Part shown: positions 29,270 to 39,800 of the stretch, piece by piece
Layout of the letters: each line of letters begins with the position of its first letter
Position numbering within the stretch: the first letter of the stretch is position 1
Assembly: GCA_018268455.1 (NCBI GenBank)
Contig: JAFDWM010000002.1
Span: 36,038-100,037, forward strand
DNA: 64,000 nucleotides
Direction: 5' to 3'
From: Actinomycetota bacterium
GTDB taxonomy: Bacteria; Actinomycetota; Actinomycetes; Actinomycetales; Microbacteriaceae
The notes under the pieces: model-generated
The model's database searches: none
What the model was told of the DNA's origin: nothing
What the model saw: only the letters and a program-made list of their open reading frames with translations
Translations under genes and position numbers: made by a program

Positions 29270-30697
29270 ATGGGCGACGACGCGATGGCCGTCGAATTCG
29301 GCAAGCAGCTCCAGGTCGTCGAGACCCCGATCCCGGGCATGATCGTGCTCGAGCTGCCCGTGCACGGAGATGCGCGCGGGTGGTTCAAGGAGAACTGGCA
29401 GCGCGAGAAGATGACGGCTCTGGGACTCGCCGACTTCGGCCCCGTGCAGAACAACATCTCGTTCAACGACGCCGTCGGCACGACGCGCGGCATCCACGCC
29501 GAACCCTGGGACAAGTGGGTCTCCGTGGCGACAGGGCGCATCTTCGGTGCCTGGGTGGACCTGCGCGAGGGGGAGAGCTTCGGCACCGTCTTCACGACCG
29601 AGCTGGATCCCTCCCGCGCGATCTTCGTGCCGCGCGGCGTGGGCAACTCCTACCAGACGCTCGCGCCGGACACCGCGTACACCTACCTCGTGAACGACCA
29701 CTGGTCGCCGGATGCGAGCTATTCCTTCCTCAACCTCGCCGACGAGACGGCCGCGATCGCGTGGCCGATCCCGCTCGCCGACGTGGAGATCTCGGAGAAG
29801 GACAAGAACCACCCGCGCCTCGCCGACGTCACGCCGATCGCTCCACGCAAGACGCTCGTCATCGGCGCGAACGGCCAGCTCGGTCTCGCGCTGCGTGCCG
29901 AGCTCGGCGACGCCTCTCACATCGAGTACGCGACCCGTGTCGACCTCGACCTCGCCGACCCGCATCTGGAGACGGCTCGCCGCTGGCGCGACTACGGCAC
30001 CGTCATCAACGCCGGTGCGTACACGGCCGTCGACCTCGCCGAGACCCCCGAGGGGCGCCGCGACGCGTGGATCGCGAACGCCGAGGGGCCGGCCCGCCTG
30101 GCACGCATCGCCGCGGCGAACGGCATCACCCTGGTGCACGTGTCCAGCGACTACGTCTTCGACGGAACCGCCGACCGCCCCTACCGGGAGGACGACGCGC
30201 TCGCCCCGCTCGGCGTCTACGGGCAGACCAAGGCAGCCGGCGACGTCGCCGTGGCGACCACGCCGCGGCACTACATCCTGCGCACCTCATGGGTGATCGG
30301 CGAGGGAAAGAACTTCGTCCGCACGATGGCGTCGCTCGCCGAACGCGGCATCGACCCGACCGTCGTCGACGACCAGACCGGGCGCCTCACGTTCACCGCG
30401 GACATCGCTCGCGCGATCGTGCACCTGCTCCGGGTCGAAGCGCCCCATGGCGTCTACAACGTCACCGGATCGGGTGAGCCCGCGACCTGGGCCGAGATCG
30501 CCGGAGAGGTCTTCGCGACGACCGGCCATGATGCCGGCCGCGTCTCGGGCGTGAGCACCCAGGAGTACTTCGCCGCGGCGACGGGTCCGGTGGCGTCACG
30601 GCCGGCCTGGAGCGTGCTGGACCTGGGCAGGATCGAGTCGACCGGGTTCGCCACGCGCGACTTCCGCACGACGCTGCGGGAGTACCTCTCCGCCTGA
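29270..30697 (+). CDS. rmlCD: Fused dTDP-4-dehydrorhamnose 3,5-epimerase / reductase (RmlC-RmlD)
   Basis: 475-residue bifunctional enzyme doing the last two steps to dTDP-L-rhamnose. Residues about 1-200 are an RmlC-type cupin: GDARGWFKENWQREKM, TTRGIHAEPWDKWVSVATG (catalytic His in GIH), FVPRGVGNSYQTL. Residues 200-475 are RmlD: LVIGANGQLGLALRAELGD, NAGAYTAVDLAE, HVSSDYVFDGTADRPYRE, VYGQTKAAGD (Tyr-x3-Lys) and LRTSWVIGEGKNFV. The fusion is known from Actinobacteria. ATG 29270 follows the rmlB stop by 2 nt; ATG 29285 is an alternative. Confidence 0.94.
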   Translation: MGDDAMAVEFGKQLQVVETPIPGMIVLELPVHGDARGWFKENWQREKMTALGLADFGPVQNNISFNDAVGTTRGIHAEPWDKWVSVATGRIFGAWVDLREGESFGTVFTTELDPSRAIFVPRGVGNSYQTLAPDTAYTYLVNDHWSPDASYSFLNLADETAAIAWPIPLADVEISEKDKNHPRLADVTPIAPRKTLVIGANGQLGLALRAELGDASHIEYATRVDLDLADPHLETARRWRDYGTVINAGAYTAVDLAETPEGRRDAWIANAEGPARLARIAAANGITLVHVSSDYVFDGTADRPYREDDALAPLGVYGQTKAAGDVAVATTPRHYILRTSWVIGEGKNFVRTMASLAERGIDPTVVDDQTGRLTFTADIARAIVHLLRVEAPHGVYNVTGSGEPATWAEIAGEVFATTGHDAGRVSGVSTQEYFAAATGPVASRPAWSVLDLGRIESTGFATRDFRTTLREYLSA

Positions 30698-30763
30698 CGG
30701 CCGGATCGCACGAAGACCGGATCGCTGCGCGGCCTGGCGGATGTGCTTCCCAGGCAGCCGGGG

Positions 30764-30769
30764 TAGGCT
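30764..30769 (+). promoter_or_regulatory. -10 box upstream of the SGNH acyltransferase gene
   Basis: TAGGCT at 30764-30769 would start a transcript with a leader of about 95 nt before the ATG at 30872. No convincing -35. Confidence 0.35.
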
Positions 30770-30871
30770 TGTCGTTTCGTGTCGAGCGATGAAGCATCGC
30801 GCGAAGACGAACGCGGAGCCCGACGCAGACCCGAGCACGGGGCTCCGATCCTGCACGAGGAGTCCAACCGC

Positions 30872-32905
30872 ATGACGTCTGTCGTCGCCGAGCGCACAGA
30901 GATCGATGTCGCTCGACCGACCTATCGCAATGACATCGACGGCCTCCGCACGCTGGCCATCTTCCTCGTCGTGGTGTACCACGTCTGGCTCGGCCGGGTG
31001 TCCGGCGGCGTCGATGTCTTCCTGATGATCTCGGCATACTTCCTCACGGACTCCCTGGTCCGGCGGGTCGTGACCGGGCGGCGGCTCCGCCTCGGCGCGT
31101 TCTGGCTGCGGCGCTTCCGACGCCTGCTTCCGGCGGCGGCGGTGACACTCCTCGCCGTGCTGGGGGCGGCCTATCTGCTGTACCCGCCGAATCACTGGCC
31201 GGCGATCTGGGGTGACACCTGGGCGAGCCTGTTCTACTGGCAGAACTGGCACCTCGCGCTGTCCTCCGTCGACTACTACGCGCGGGATGCCGCATCCACG
31301 AGCCCCCTGCAGCATTTCTGGTCGCTTTCCGTGCAGGGTCAGGTGTTCATCATCTGGCCGATCCTGATCGGCCTCGTCGCCCTCGTGCTGGCACGGGCGC
31401 GGCGCTGGGTGCGTCCGACGCTCATCGTGGTGTTCGCGGGTGTGTTCGCGTGGTCTCTGTGGTTCTCGATCGTCGAGACCCGCGATGCGCAGGCGTTCGC
31501 CTATTTCGACACCCGCACCCGGCTGTGGGAATTCGCAGCGGGGTCGCTTCTCGCGCTGATCCTTCCGCTGCTGAAGCTCCCCGTGTGGTTCCGCGCCGTA
31601 CTCGGCTGGCTCGGCGTCGTCGGCGTGGTCTCCTGTGGTCTCGTGCTGGATGTGCGCGAAGGATTCCCCGGCTATCTCGCCCTGTGGCCGGTGCTCTCCA
31701 CGGCGGCCATCCTGATCTCCGGATCGGGCGAGGTCACGAAGGGCGGTCCGGCGCGGCTGCTCTCCTCGAAGCCGCTGCAGTTCTTCTCCGGCGATGCTTA
31801 CGCGCTGTATCTGCTGCACTGGCCGATCCTGATCACGTGGATGGTCGTCACGGGAGAGGATCGCGCAGGATTGCTGAGCGGCGGTGCGATCATCCTCGGT
31901 TCCATGGTGCTGGCGCGCCTGCTCGCACGATGGGTGGAGCACCCGCTGCAGCGCGCGACCTGGTTCGACCAACGCGCCTGGCGCAGTGCGATGGTGATCG
32001 TGCTGTGCCTGGGCCTGGTCGGCGGCTCGGTCGCGACCTGGCAGGGGGCCGAGGAGCGCCGTGCGGCGGAGATCATGGCGTCCGCCGAGGAGGCAGGATA
32101 TCCGGGCGCGGCGGCGGCGGAATCGCCGCTGTCGACGTCGGATCCGTCTCTGCCGATCATCCCGGTCCCGACCGAGCTCGACGCCGAATGGCAGAGCGTG
32201 GGAGAGAGCTGCAGCGGCCGCTTCGCGCCCGGATCCGAAGTCCTCGCAGCCTCATGCAACCAGAACGCGGCCGCCGCAGAAGCCGAGCAGACGGTGCTCA
32301 TCATCGGGGACTCCCACGCGCAGCAGCTTGGAGTGCCGATGGAGAGCTATGCGGACGAGCATGGGATCGGCGTCGTCACGCTGCTCAAGGGCGGGTGCAC
32401 GATCGGTCCGGACGAGCAGGATCGCGGGCCGGACAATCCGTACACCTGTGCCGAATGGCTGCCTGAAGCCATCGACTACGCCGTCGCGCTCAAGCCCACC
32501 GCTGTGTACGTCGTCGCGACGCGCTCGACGGCGGGCGAGCCCGAGCGGCTGCTCGAGGGCGCGGATCAGACGATCGCCACGCTGCTCGATGCGGGGATCC
32601 CGGTGCTCGCGGTGCGGGACAACCCGCGTTTCGACAACGACATGTACGCCTGTGTCATCGCCCGCGACGCGGACTGCTCCGTCCCACGGGACCGGATCCT
32701 GGCGCCGGCGAATCCGGCGGCCGTCCTGGACAAGCGAGTGACGCTCATCGACTACACGCCGTGGCTCTGCCCCGATGGGCTGTGCCAGGGGGAGATCGGC
32801 AACATCGCCGTCTACATCGATGACAACCACGTCTCGCACACGTTCGCGAACACGCTCACCCCGATGCTGGGGAGGATGCTCGCAGCGAGCGGGCCGTTCC
32901 GCTGA
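30872..32905 (+). CDS. Acyltransferase-3 with C-terminal SGNH domain (OafA/YrhL type)
   Basis: 677-residue membrane acyltransferase that would acylate surface glycans or peptidoglycan. Residues 1-390 form the ten-helix domain: NDIDGLRTLAIFLVVVYHVW with the catalytic-type His37, DVFLMISAYFLTDSLVRR, RRFRRLLPAA and ALYLLHWPILITW. An extracytoplasmic SGNH esterase-like domain follows with GDSH at 479-482 and a DxxH pair (Asp650, His653). Two domains of this kind can relay the acyl group. ATG 30872 has GAGGAG upstream; an upstream in-frame GTG at 30779 gives an unlikely acidic/basic leader. Confidence 0.9.
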   Translation: MTSVVAERTEIDVARPTYRNDIDGLRTLAIFLVVVYHVWLGRVSGGVDVFLMISAYFLTDSLVRRVVTGRRLRLGAFWLRRFRRLLPAAAVTLLAVLGAAYLLYPPNHWPAIWGDTWASLFYWQNWHLALSSVDYYARDAASTSPLQHFWSLSVQGQVFIIWPILIGLVALVLARARRWVRPTLIVVFAGVFAWSLWFSIVETRDAQAFAYFDTRTRLWEFAAGSLLALILPLLKLPVWFRAVLGWLGVVGVVSCGLVLDVREGFPGYLALWPVLSTAAILISGSGEVTKGGPARLLSSKPLQFFSGDAYALYLLHWPILITWMVVTGEDRAGLLSGGAIILGSMVLARLLARWVEHPLQRATWFDQRAWRSAMVIVLCLGLVGGSVATWQGAEERRAAEIMASAEEAGYPGAAAAESPLSTSDPSLPIIPVPTELDAEWQSVGESCSGRFAPGSEVLAASCNQNAAAAEAEQTVLIIGDSHAQQLGVPMESYADEHGIGVVTLLKGGCTIGPDEQDRGPDNPYTCAEWLPEAIDYAVALKPTAVYVVATRSTAGEPERLLEGADQTIATLLDAGIPVLAVRDNPRFDNDMYACVIARDADCSVPRDRILAPANPAAVLDKRVTLIDYTPWLCPDGLCQGEIGNIAVYIDDNHVSHTFANTLTPMLGRMLAASGPFR

Positions 32906-32944
32906 CCCTCGGGCTGCGCTCAGAGAGCGGGGCGCACCGCCGGA

Positions 32945-34147
<1,203 letters not shown>

Positions 34148-34184
34148 CGACCCTCGGGTGCACGGGGCCGCGAACCCTGATCGA

Positions 34185-34196
34185 TAGGATCGCCCT
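34185..34196 (+). promoter_or_regulatory. Leaderless-type promoter of ABC exporter 2
   Basis: TAGGAT at 34185-34190, 6 nt, GTG at 34197, no Shine-Dalgarno sequence; one of the clearest examples in the window. Confidence 0.55.
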
Positions 34197-34991
34197 GTGA
34201 CGGTGACGGCTGTGCGCGGCGGGGGCATCTCGCATCGCTATTTCCACTCGCTGTGGCTGCTCTCGGCGCGCGACCTGCGTGTGCGATACGCGACGAGCGT
34301 GCTGGGATACCTCTGGTCGGTGCTGGATCCGCTTGTGATGAGCGCGATCTACTGGTTCGTGTTCTCGATCGTGTTCCACCGCAAGGGCATCGGCGAGGAT
34401 CCGTACATCGTCTTCCTGATCACCGCGCTGCTGCCCTGGGTGTGGTTCAACACGGCGGTCGGCGACTTCACTCGGGCGTTCAAGAAGGACGCACGGCTGA
34501 TCCGCTCCACGGCCATCCCGCGCTCGATCTGGGTGCTGCGGGTGATCGTGACCAAGGGCCTGGAGTTCACCTTCGCGATCCCGGTGCTGGTGCTGTTCGC
34601 CGTCTTCGGCGGGGCCACGGTGAATTGGGGGATCCTGCTGTTCCCGGTCGCGATGATCTGGCAGGCGGTGCTGCTGATCGGCCTCGGCCTGCTCATCGCG
34701 CCGCTCTGCGTGCTCTGGACCGATCTGGAGCGCACGACCGCCCTGATCCTGCGCGCGCTGTTCTACGTCTCCCCGGTCATCTACAGCTTCCGTGATCTGC
34801 CCGAGGCGCTGCACTGGGTGGCCGCGCTCAACCCGCTGTCCGGCATCTTCGCGCTCTACCGCGTGGGTCTCTTCCCGGGACAGTGGCAGCCGGAGCCGGT
34901 CATCGTCGGCGCCGTCGTCACGCTCGTCTTCCTCGCACTCGGCATCTACACGTTCCGCTCGCTCGAGCGCGACGTGCTCAAGGAGCTGTGA
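34197..34991 (+). CDS. Polysaccharide ABC exporter permease (Wzm type), copy 2
   Basis: 264-residue ABC-2 permease with six helices. SARDLRVRYATSVLGYLWSV is the interface helix region, and ALNPLSGIFALYRVGLF the usual C-terminal block. Its position directly after glf parallels the mycobacterial galactan exporter genes next to galactofuranosyltransferases, so export of a galactofuranose polymer is the best guess. GTG start; stop overlaps the ATPase start by 1 nt. Confidence 0.9.
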   Translation: MTVTAVRGGGISHRYFHSLWLLSARDLRVRYATSVLGYLWSVLDPLVMSAIYWFVFSIVFHRKGIGEDPYIVFLITALLPWVWFNTAVGDFTRAFKKDARLIRSTAIPRSIWVLRVIVTKGLEFTFAIPVLVLFAVFGGATVNWGILLFPVAMIWQAVLLIGLGLLIAPLCVLWTDLERTTALILRALFYVSPVIYSFRDLPEALHWVAALNPLSGIFALYRVGLFPGQWQPEPVIVGAVVTLVFLALGIYTFRSLERDVLKEL

Positions 34992-35731
34992 TGGACAGGC
35001 AGCAGGCAGCGATCGACGTCGAGGGGCTCGGCGTGCGCTTCCGTCTGGGCCGGCGCGGGCGGCGCAGCTTCAAGGATCTCTTCGCCGGATCCTCCCGGCG
35101 TAACCGCCCCGGCGAGTTCTGGGCGCTCCGCAATGTCTCCTTCCGCGTGCAGCCCGGCGAGGCCATCGGCGTCGTGGGGCGCAACGGTCAGGGCAAGTCG
35201 ACCCTGCTCAAGCTGGTCGCTGGGGTGCTTCTGCCCGACGAGGGGCACGTACGTGTGCACGGGGGAGTGGCGCCGCTGATCGAGCTCACCGGCGGTTTCG
35301 TCGGCGACCTGACGGTGCGGGAGAACGTGCGGCTCACCGCCGGCCTGCACGGCATGAGCCGGGCTGTCGTCGCGAGCCGCTACGACGGCATCATCGCGTT
35401 CGCCGAACTGGAGAAGTTCCAGGACACCCCGTACAAGCACCTGTCCAACGGCATGAAGGTGCGCCTCGCGTTCGCCGTCGTGTCACAGCTCGAGGAGCCG
35501 ATCCTGCTCGTCGATGAGGTGCTCGCCGTCGGCGACAAGGCGTTCCGGGACAAGTGCTACAAGCGCATCGACGAGCTTCTCGCCGAGGGACGCACGCTCT
35601 TCTTCGTCTCGCACAACGAGAAGGACCTGCAGCGGTTCTGCACCCGCGGGCTGTACCTGAACAAGGGCGGTCTCGTGCTCGACGCGCCCATCGACGAGGT
35701 GCTGGCGCGCTACAACGCCGACAACACCTGA
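34991..35731 (+). CDS. Polysaccharide ABC exporter ATPase (Wzt type), copy 2
   Basis: 246-residue ATPase. Walker A GRNGQGKST, signature LSNGMKVRLAFAVVSQ, Walker B EPILLVDEVLAVGD and H-loop FFVSHNEKDL. Like copy 1 it lacks the C-terminal glycan-binding domain of cap-dependent exporters. Ribosome site AAGGAG just before the ATG. The two ATPases have equal length but clearly different sequences, so they are not a recent duplication. Confidence 0.93.
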   Translation: MDRQQAAIDVEGLGVRFRLGRRGRRSFKDLFAGSSRRNRPGEFWALRNVSFRVQPGEAIGVVGRNGQGKSTLLKLVAGVLLPDEGHVRVHGGVAPLIELTGGFVGDLTVRENVRLTAGLHGMSRAVVASRYDGIIAFAELEKFQDTPYKHLSNGMKVRLAFAVVSQLEEPILLVDEVLAVGDKAFRDKCYKRIDELLAEGRTLFFVSHNEKDLQRFCTRGLYLNKGGLVLDAPIDEVLARYNADNT

Positions 35732-35763
35732 GCCGCACGCGCCCGCGCAGAAGCGCCTGCGGA

Positions 35764-36768
35764 TCAGCGCGTGACGGTCGCGGTCGCCTTGGTGCTTCCC
35801 TTGCCGCCGTCGGGCGTGCGGTACTCCAGCGTCAGCTTGTCGGTGAAGGCGGAGATCAGCACGGCTCCGGTGCCGGAGACGCACTTGCGGCTTCCCGGGG
35901 CCCGCGTGCTCGGGCACTCCGCGGCACCGGTCGAGGCGCCGACGCCCGCGGTGACGTATGTGAGCCCGTCGACCTGAAGCTCCTCCCAGAACCGTTCGTG
36001 ACCGCTGATCACGACGTTCGCGCCCCACGCCTTGTAGTCCCAGCCGTCGGCGGGGCGCATCGCGGTATTGGGCTGCGCGGCTGACGTGAACGGCGGGCGA
36101 TGCACCACGACGATGTTCCAGTAGCCGGGCTCGCTCTCGTGTGCCTGCGTCAGTGCCTGCTGCAGCCACGCCTTCTGCGCCGCCATCGAGTCGGCGTCCA
36201 CCTCGCTGTCGAGCATGAACATGTTGACGGTGCCCGCGTTCAGCTTGTACCAGCGCGGGTCGTCGTTCATCGTGGCCAGGAATCCGAAGGCCTTGAGATA
36301 GGCATCGAGACCGGCACCCGGGGCGGAGTAGTCCTCATCCCCGGGGACCGGATAGAAGCGACCGCCGTCCGCTCCACCCAGGAAGGGCGTGTAATAGTCG
36401 TCCACCGACTGCTGGTAGGGGGTGCAGTCGGCCGCGGAGCGGGCGTTGTCCCCGGCTGTCGCCACCATGCTGATCGGCCAGGAGGCCACCATGTCCGCGA
36501 CCTTGCGCTCGCCGTCGTCGCAGCTGCCGTAGTCCGTGACGAGCGCCAGGGTCGTGGTGAGTGTGCTCTCCGTGGTCACGGTCGGCGCAGGAACGTTCCC
36601 GTCCACGGCCACCGTGGCGGGGCGTCCCTCTCGCTGCGGGGCGGTCGACGTGCACCCCAGCAGCACAGTCGCGCTGAGTGCGACGGCCGCCACCGCGAGC
36701 AGCCGACGGGCGGCCTTCCTCCCATCGGGGTTCGTCGAGGCACGGGGCGCTTCATGACTTCGCTGCAC
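35764..36768 (-). CDS. Metallophosphoesterase-like lipoprotein with altered metal motifs
   Basis: 334-residue exported protein. Lipobox TVLLGC near residue 39 predicts a lipoprotein on the outer membrane face. The calcineurin-like fold is suggested by LVTDYGSCD, TAGDN, PVPGDEDY, VVVHRPPFTS and ISGHERFWEEL, but ligands usual for the family are changed: GNHD is GDED and GHxH ends in Arg. Activity is therefore doubtful, and it may be a pseudo-enzyme or a divergent hydrolase. GTG start with GGAAGGA upstream. Divergent from the pyruvyltransferase fusion gene. Confidence 0.72.
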   Translation of the reverse strand: MQRSHEAPRASTNPDGRKAARRLLAVAAVALSATVLLGCTSTAPQREGRPATVAVDGNVPAPTVTTESTLTTTLALVTDYGSCDDGERKVADMVASWPISMVATAGDNARSAADCTPYQQSVDDYYTPFLGGADGGRFYPVPGDEDYSAPGAGLDAYLKAFGFLATMNDDPRWYKLNAGTVNMFMLDSEVDADSMAAQKAWLQQALTQAHESEPGYWNIVVVHRPPFTSAAQPNTAMRPADGWDYKAWGANVVISGHERFWEELQVDGLTYVTAGVGASTGAAECPSTRAPGSRKCVSGTGAVLISAFTDKLTLEYRTPDGGKGSTKATATVTR

Positions 36769-36844
36769 GGGAGGTCCTTCCGGGTCGGACTACGCTATCA
36801 CGAGGCCTTGCGCCCACCAGCCGCTGGGTTCCAGGCGCCTCATC

Positions 36845-36857
36845 TATACTGAGGGCG
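36845..36857 (+). promoter_or_regulatory. Leaderless-type promoter of the GT2-GT4-pyruvyltransferase gene
   Basis: TATACT at 36845-36850, 7 nt, ATG at 36858. This is the best -10 match to TATAAT in the window and would drive the longest gene of the locus. Confidence 0.55.
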
Positions 36858-39800
36858 ATGCCGCCCGTGAAGTCGAACGATGAAGCCGATGTTGCCATCG
36901 TCCTCACGATGCATGGCGAGGGGCGCACTTTGCTACCCACGGTGCATGCGCTGGGGCGCGCCATCGCGGAGGCTGTAGAGCACGGCGTCAGTGTTGAGGT
37001 CGTCGGGGTCTTCGATCGGGCCGATGACGAGACCCGTCGCGCCTGGGGCGTCGCCCTGGGCGACGTCGATCTCGCGGCGAGCGCGCCGGTGCGCGTGATC
37101 GAAACGGCCCACGGCGATCTCGGTCTCGCACGCATGGCGGGGGTCGAGGCAAGCTCCGCAGCCTTGGTCGGAGTCTTGGACGCGGACAATCTGCCGACAT
37201 CGAACTGGATCCACACTGCCGTCCGTGTGCTCGAGGATCACGGCGGCCCCGCGATCGCCCACCCTGAGCTCATCGTCACCTTCGATGCGAAACGGGAGCT
37301 CTGGCCCCTGCGCTCCTCGGAGGAGGCAGGATTCCGGGCGGGCACTCTGCTCTGGTTCAATCCGTGGGATGCATTCGCGATCGCTTCGCGAGAGGTCTTC
37401 GATCGCTTCCCCTACCGTGAACTTCGCCCCGGATCCGGGTTCGGCCCCGAGGACTGGACATGGAACAGCGAGACGATCGCGGGCGGCGTGCCGCACCTCA
37501 TCGGGGCCGGCACCGCGTTGTTCTACCGCAAGAAGCCGGACGGCTCGCTGGCCGTCGCACACGACAACAGCCTGCTGCCTCGGAACGCGCTGCTGACGTC
37601 CAAGGACGTCGCGCGCGAGGAGATCGCTGCGCTGGCGGCGACTCTGGTGTCCCGCGAGACAGAACTGCCGGACGGCATGCTCTGGCGGATGCGTCGTTCG
37701 GCGGCGGTGCAGCGCGTGCGCAGATCGCGCAATGTCGACCGCGCCGTGCGCGGCGTCCGGTATCTGGTCCGGCCCGTGCAGGATCGCCGGCAGCGCCAGC
37801 GCGTGGGCGACTCGCCGCGGGTACAGGCCGAGCTCCGGGACGCGACACTGCGCGAACGGTGGGCGCAGGCCCACGAGATCCAACCCAGGATCCCCTTCCC
37901 CTCGGAGGCGGTTCTCGCCGAGTACGGTCGCTGGGGTGACGGCTGGGACGAGGAGTTCGTACCCGACCGACTCGCCTACTGGAGCGCGATCGAGGCTCTC
38001 CCCGAGGCGCCGGACATCGTGTTCTTCGCTCCCTGGATCGGAACCGGCGGAGCGGATCTTCTCGCCACCCAGTACATGAACACCGTCTGCCGGCTCCGGC
38101 CGGACGCCTCGGTCGTCCTCATCACCACCGAGCCGCGGCCGTCGACACGGCTCGACGCGCTCGATCCGCGGATCACGGTCTTCGACCTGGGCGCGTTCCG
38201 GCTGCACCACATGCTCGCGGTGCGGGTGATCGCCACGCTCCTCACCCAGCTGCGCCCCGAGACGATCCACATCGTCAACTCGACCGCCGCCTGCCACGCC
38301 GTCGAATGGTTCAGCAGCGCGGTGAGCGCCCATACCAAGGTCTTCCTCTCCACCTACGTCGTGGACAAGGACAGCGATGGCGGGCAGTGGTCGTTCCTGT
38401 TCCACCGGTCGCGGGACTTCTTCGACCATGTGTCGCGGATCATCACCGACAACGCCCCCCTCGCAGACCGTGCTGTCTCGCTCGAAGGCGTCACCCGGGA
38501 GAAGTTCCTCGTTCATCACCAGGTCGTGGACCAGCCGTACCGCGCCCACGAGCCCGCGGTGTTCTCCGCGGAGCGCCCGCTGCGGCTTGTGTGGGTGGGG
38601 CGCTTCGACCTGCAGAAGCGTCTGGACAGGCTTGCGGGGATCGCGGAGATGCTCGTTCAACGTGGCGTCCCGTTCAGCCTGGATGTCTACGGTGAGCCGG
38701 TTCTCGACGATGACCCGACGCTGCCCGACAGCCGGGCTCGGCTGGAGCGGGCGGGTGCCCGCCTGCACCCCGCATATGTCGGAGGTTTCGGCCGGATCGA
38801 TCCGGATCAGCTCGACGCCCTGATCATGACGTCGCAGGACGAAGGCACGCCGAACGTCGTTCTCGAAGCGATGTCGAGCGGGCTTCCGGTGATCGTCCCC
38901 GCCGTCGGCGGTCTGCCGGGTCTCGTCGGAGAGCAGACCGGATTCCTGGTCGACGATCCGGAATCGATCGAGGAGTATGTCGCCGCGGTGATCGCGCTGA
39001 TCACCGATCACTCGGACGCGCTGGTCCGCGCGGCGAACGCACGCGAGCTCGTCGAGACGGAGTATTCGCAGGCGCGTCTCGATCAGACCCTGGAGGAGCT
39101 CGACGGTTACCTGCCAAGAGCACCCGGGGCGGACATCGAAGTCGGCATGGCCGACACGGCCGCGGCAGACAGTGTGCGATGGTTCGCCACCGCCGACACA
39201 CGGGCGGCACTGGCCAACGGCTCTGCCGGCGTGCTGATCTACACCGGTTCGAACGGTTCGTCCAACTTCGGGGACATCCTGCAGACGAAGAACATCGTGC
39301 GCTACTGGCGGGACAGGTCCGACGCTCCGCCGGTGCTCGTGCTCCCCGCTTTCGCGGCCGCTGCGGAGGGGCGCCATCAGCAGCTGCGTGAATGGCTCGG
39401 GGTCGACCACATCGTCTACCTCGGCAGCGACGCCGACGACGATCTCGGCTCGGCGGGGGAGCGGTTCGAACCGAGCCCCGCCTCCGTGCTGTTGCACGTG
39501 GTCGGCGGCGGCTATCTGAACGCGCTGTTCGGCGCACAGCACCTCGCGGCCATCGAGGCGATCGCCGATGCGTTCTCGGTCCGCGGCATCCTGTCGAGCG
39601 GTCTGCAGATCGACGAGACGGTGCTGCCCGCATTGGCGGGCCTGGCGCAGCGGCACAACCTCATCGAGATCGGCGTGCGGGACGCCAGTTCGCTGCGGCT
39701 GGCACGCCAGGCCGGCCTGCCTGTGGAGGACACGTTCGACGATCTCATCGAGGTCTTCCTCGCCTGGGCACCGGCGCAGAGGAGCGCGCGGGTCCCCGGG

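Noticed and set aside
32917-32929. Hairpin after the SGNH acyltransferase as terminator
   Set aside because: Only a 5-bp stem (CGCTC/GAGCG) with a 3-nt loop.
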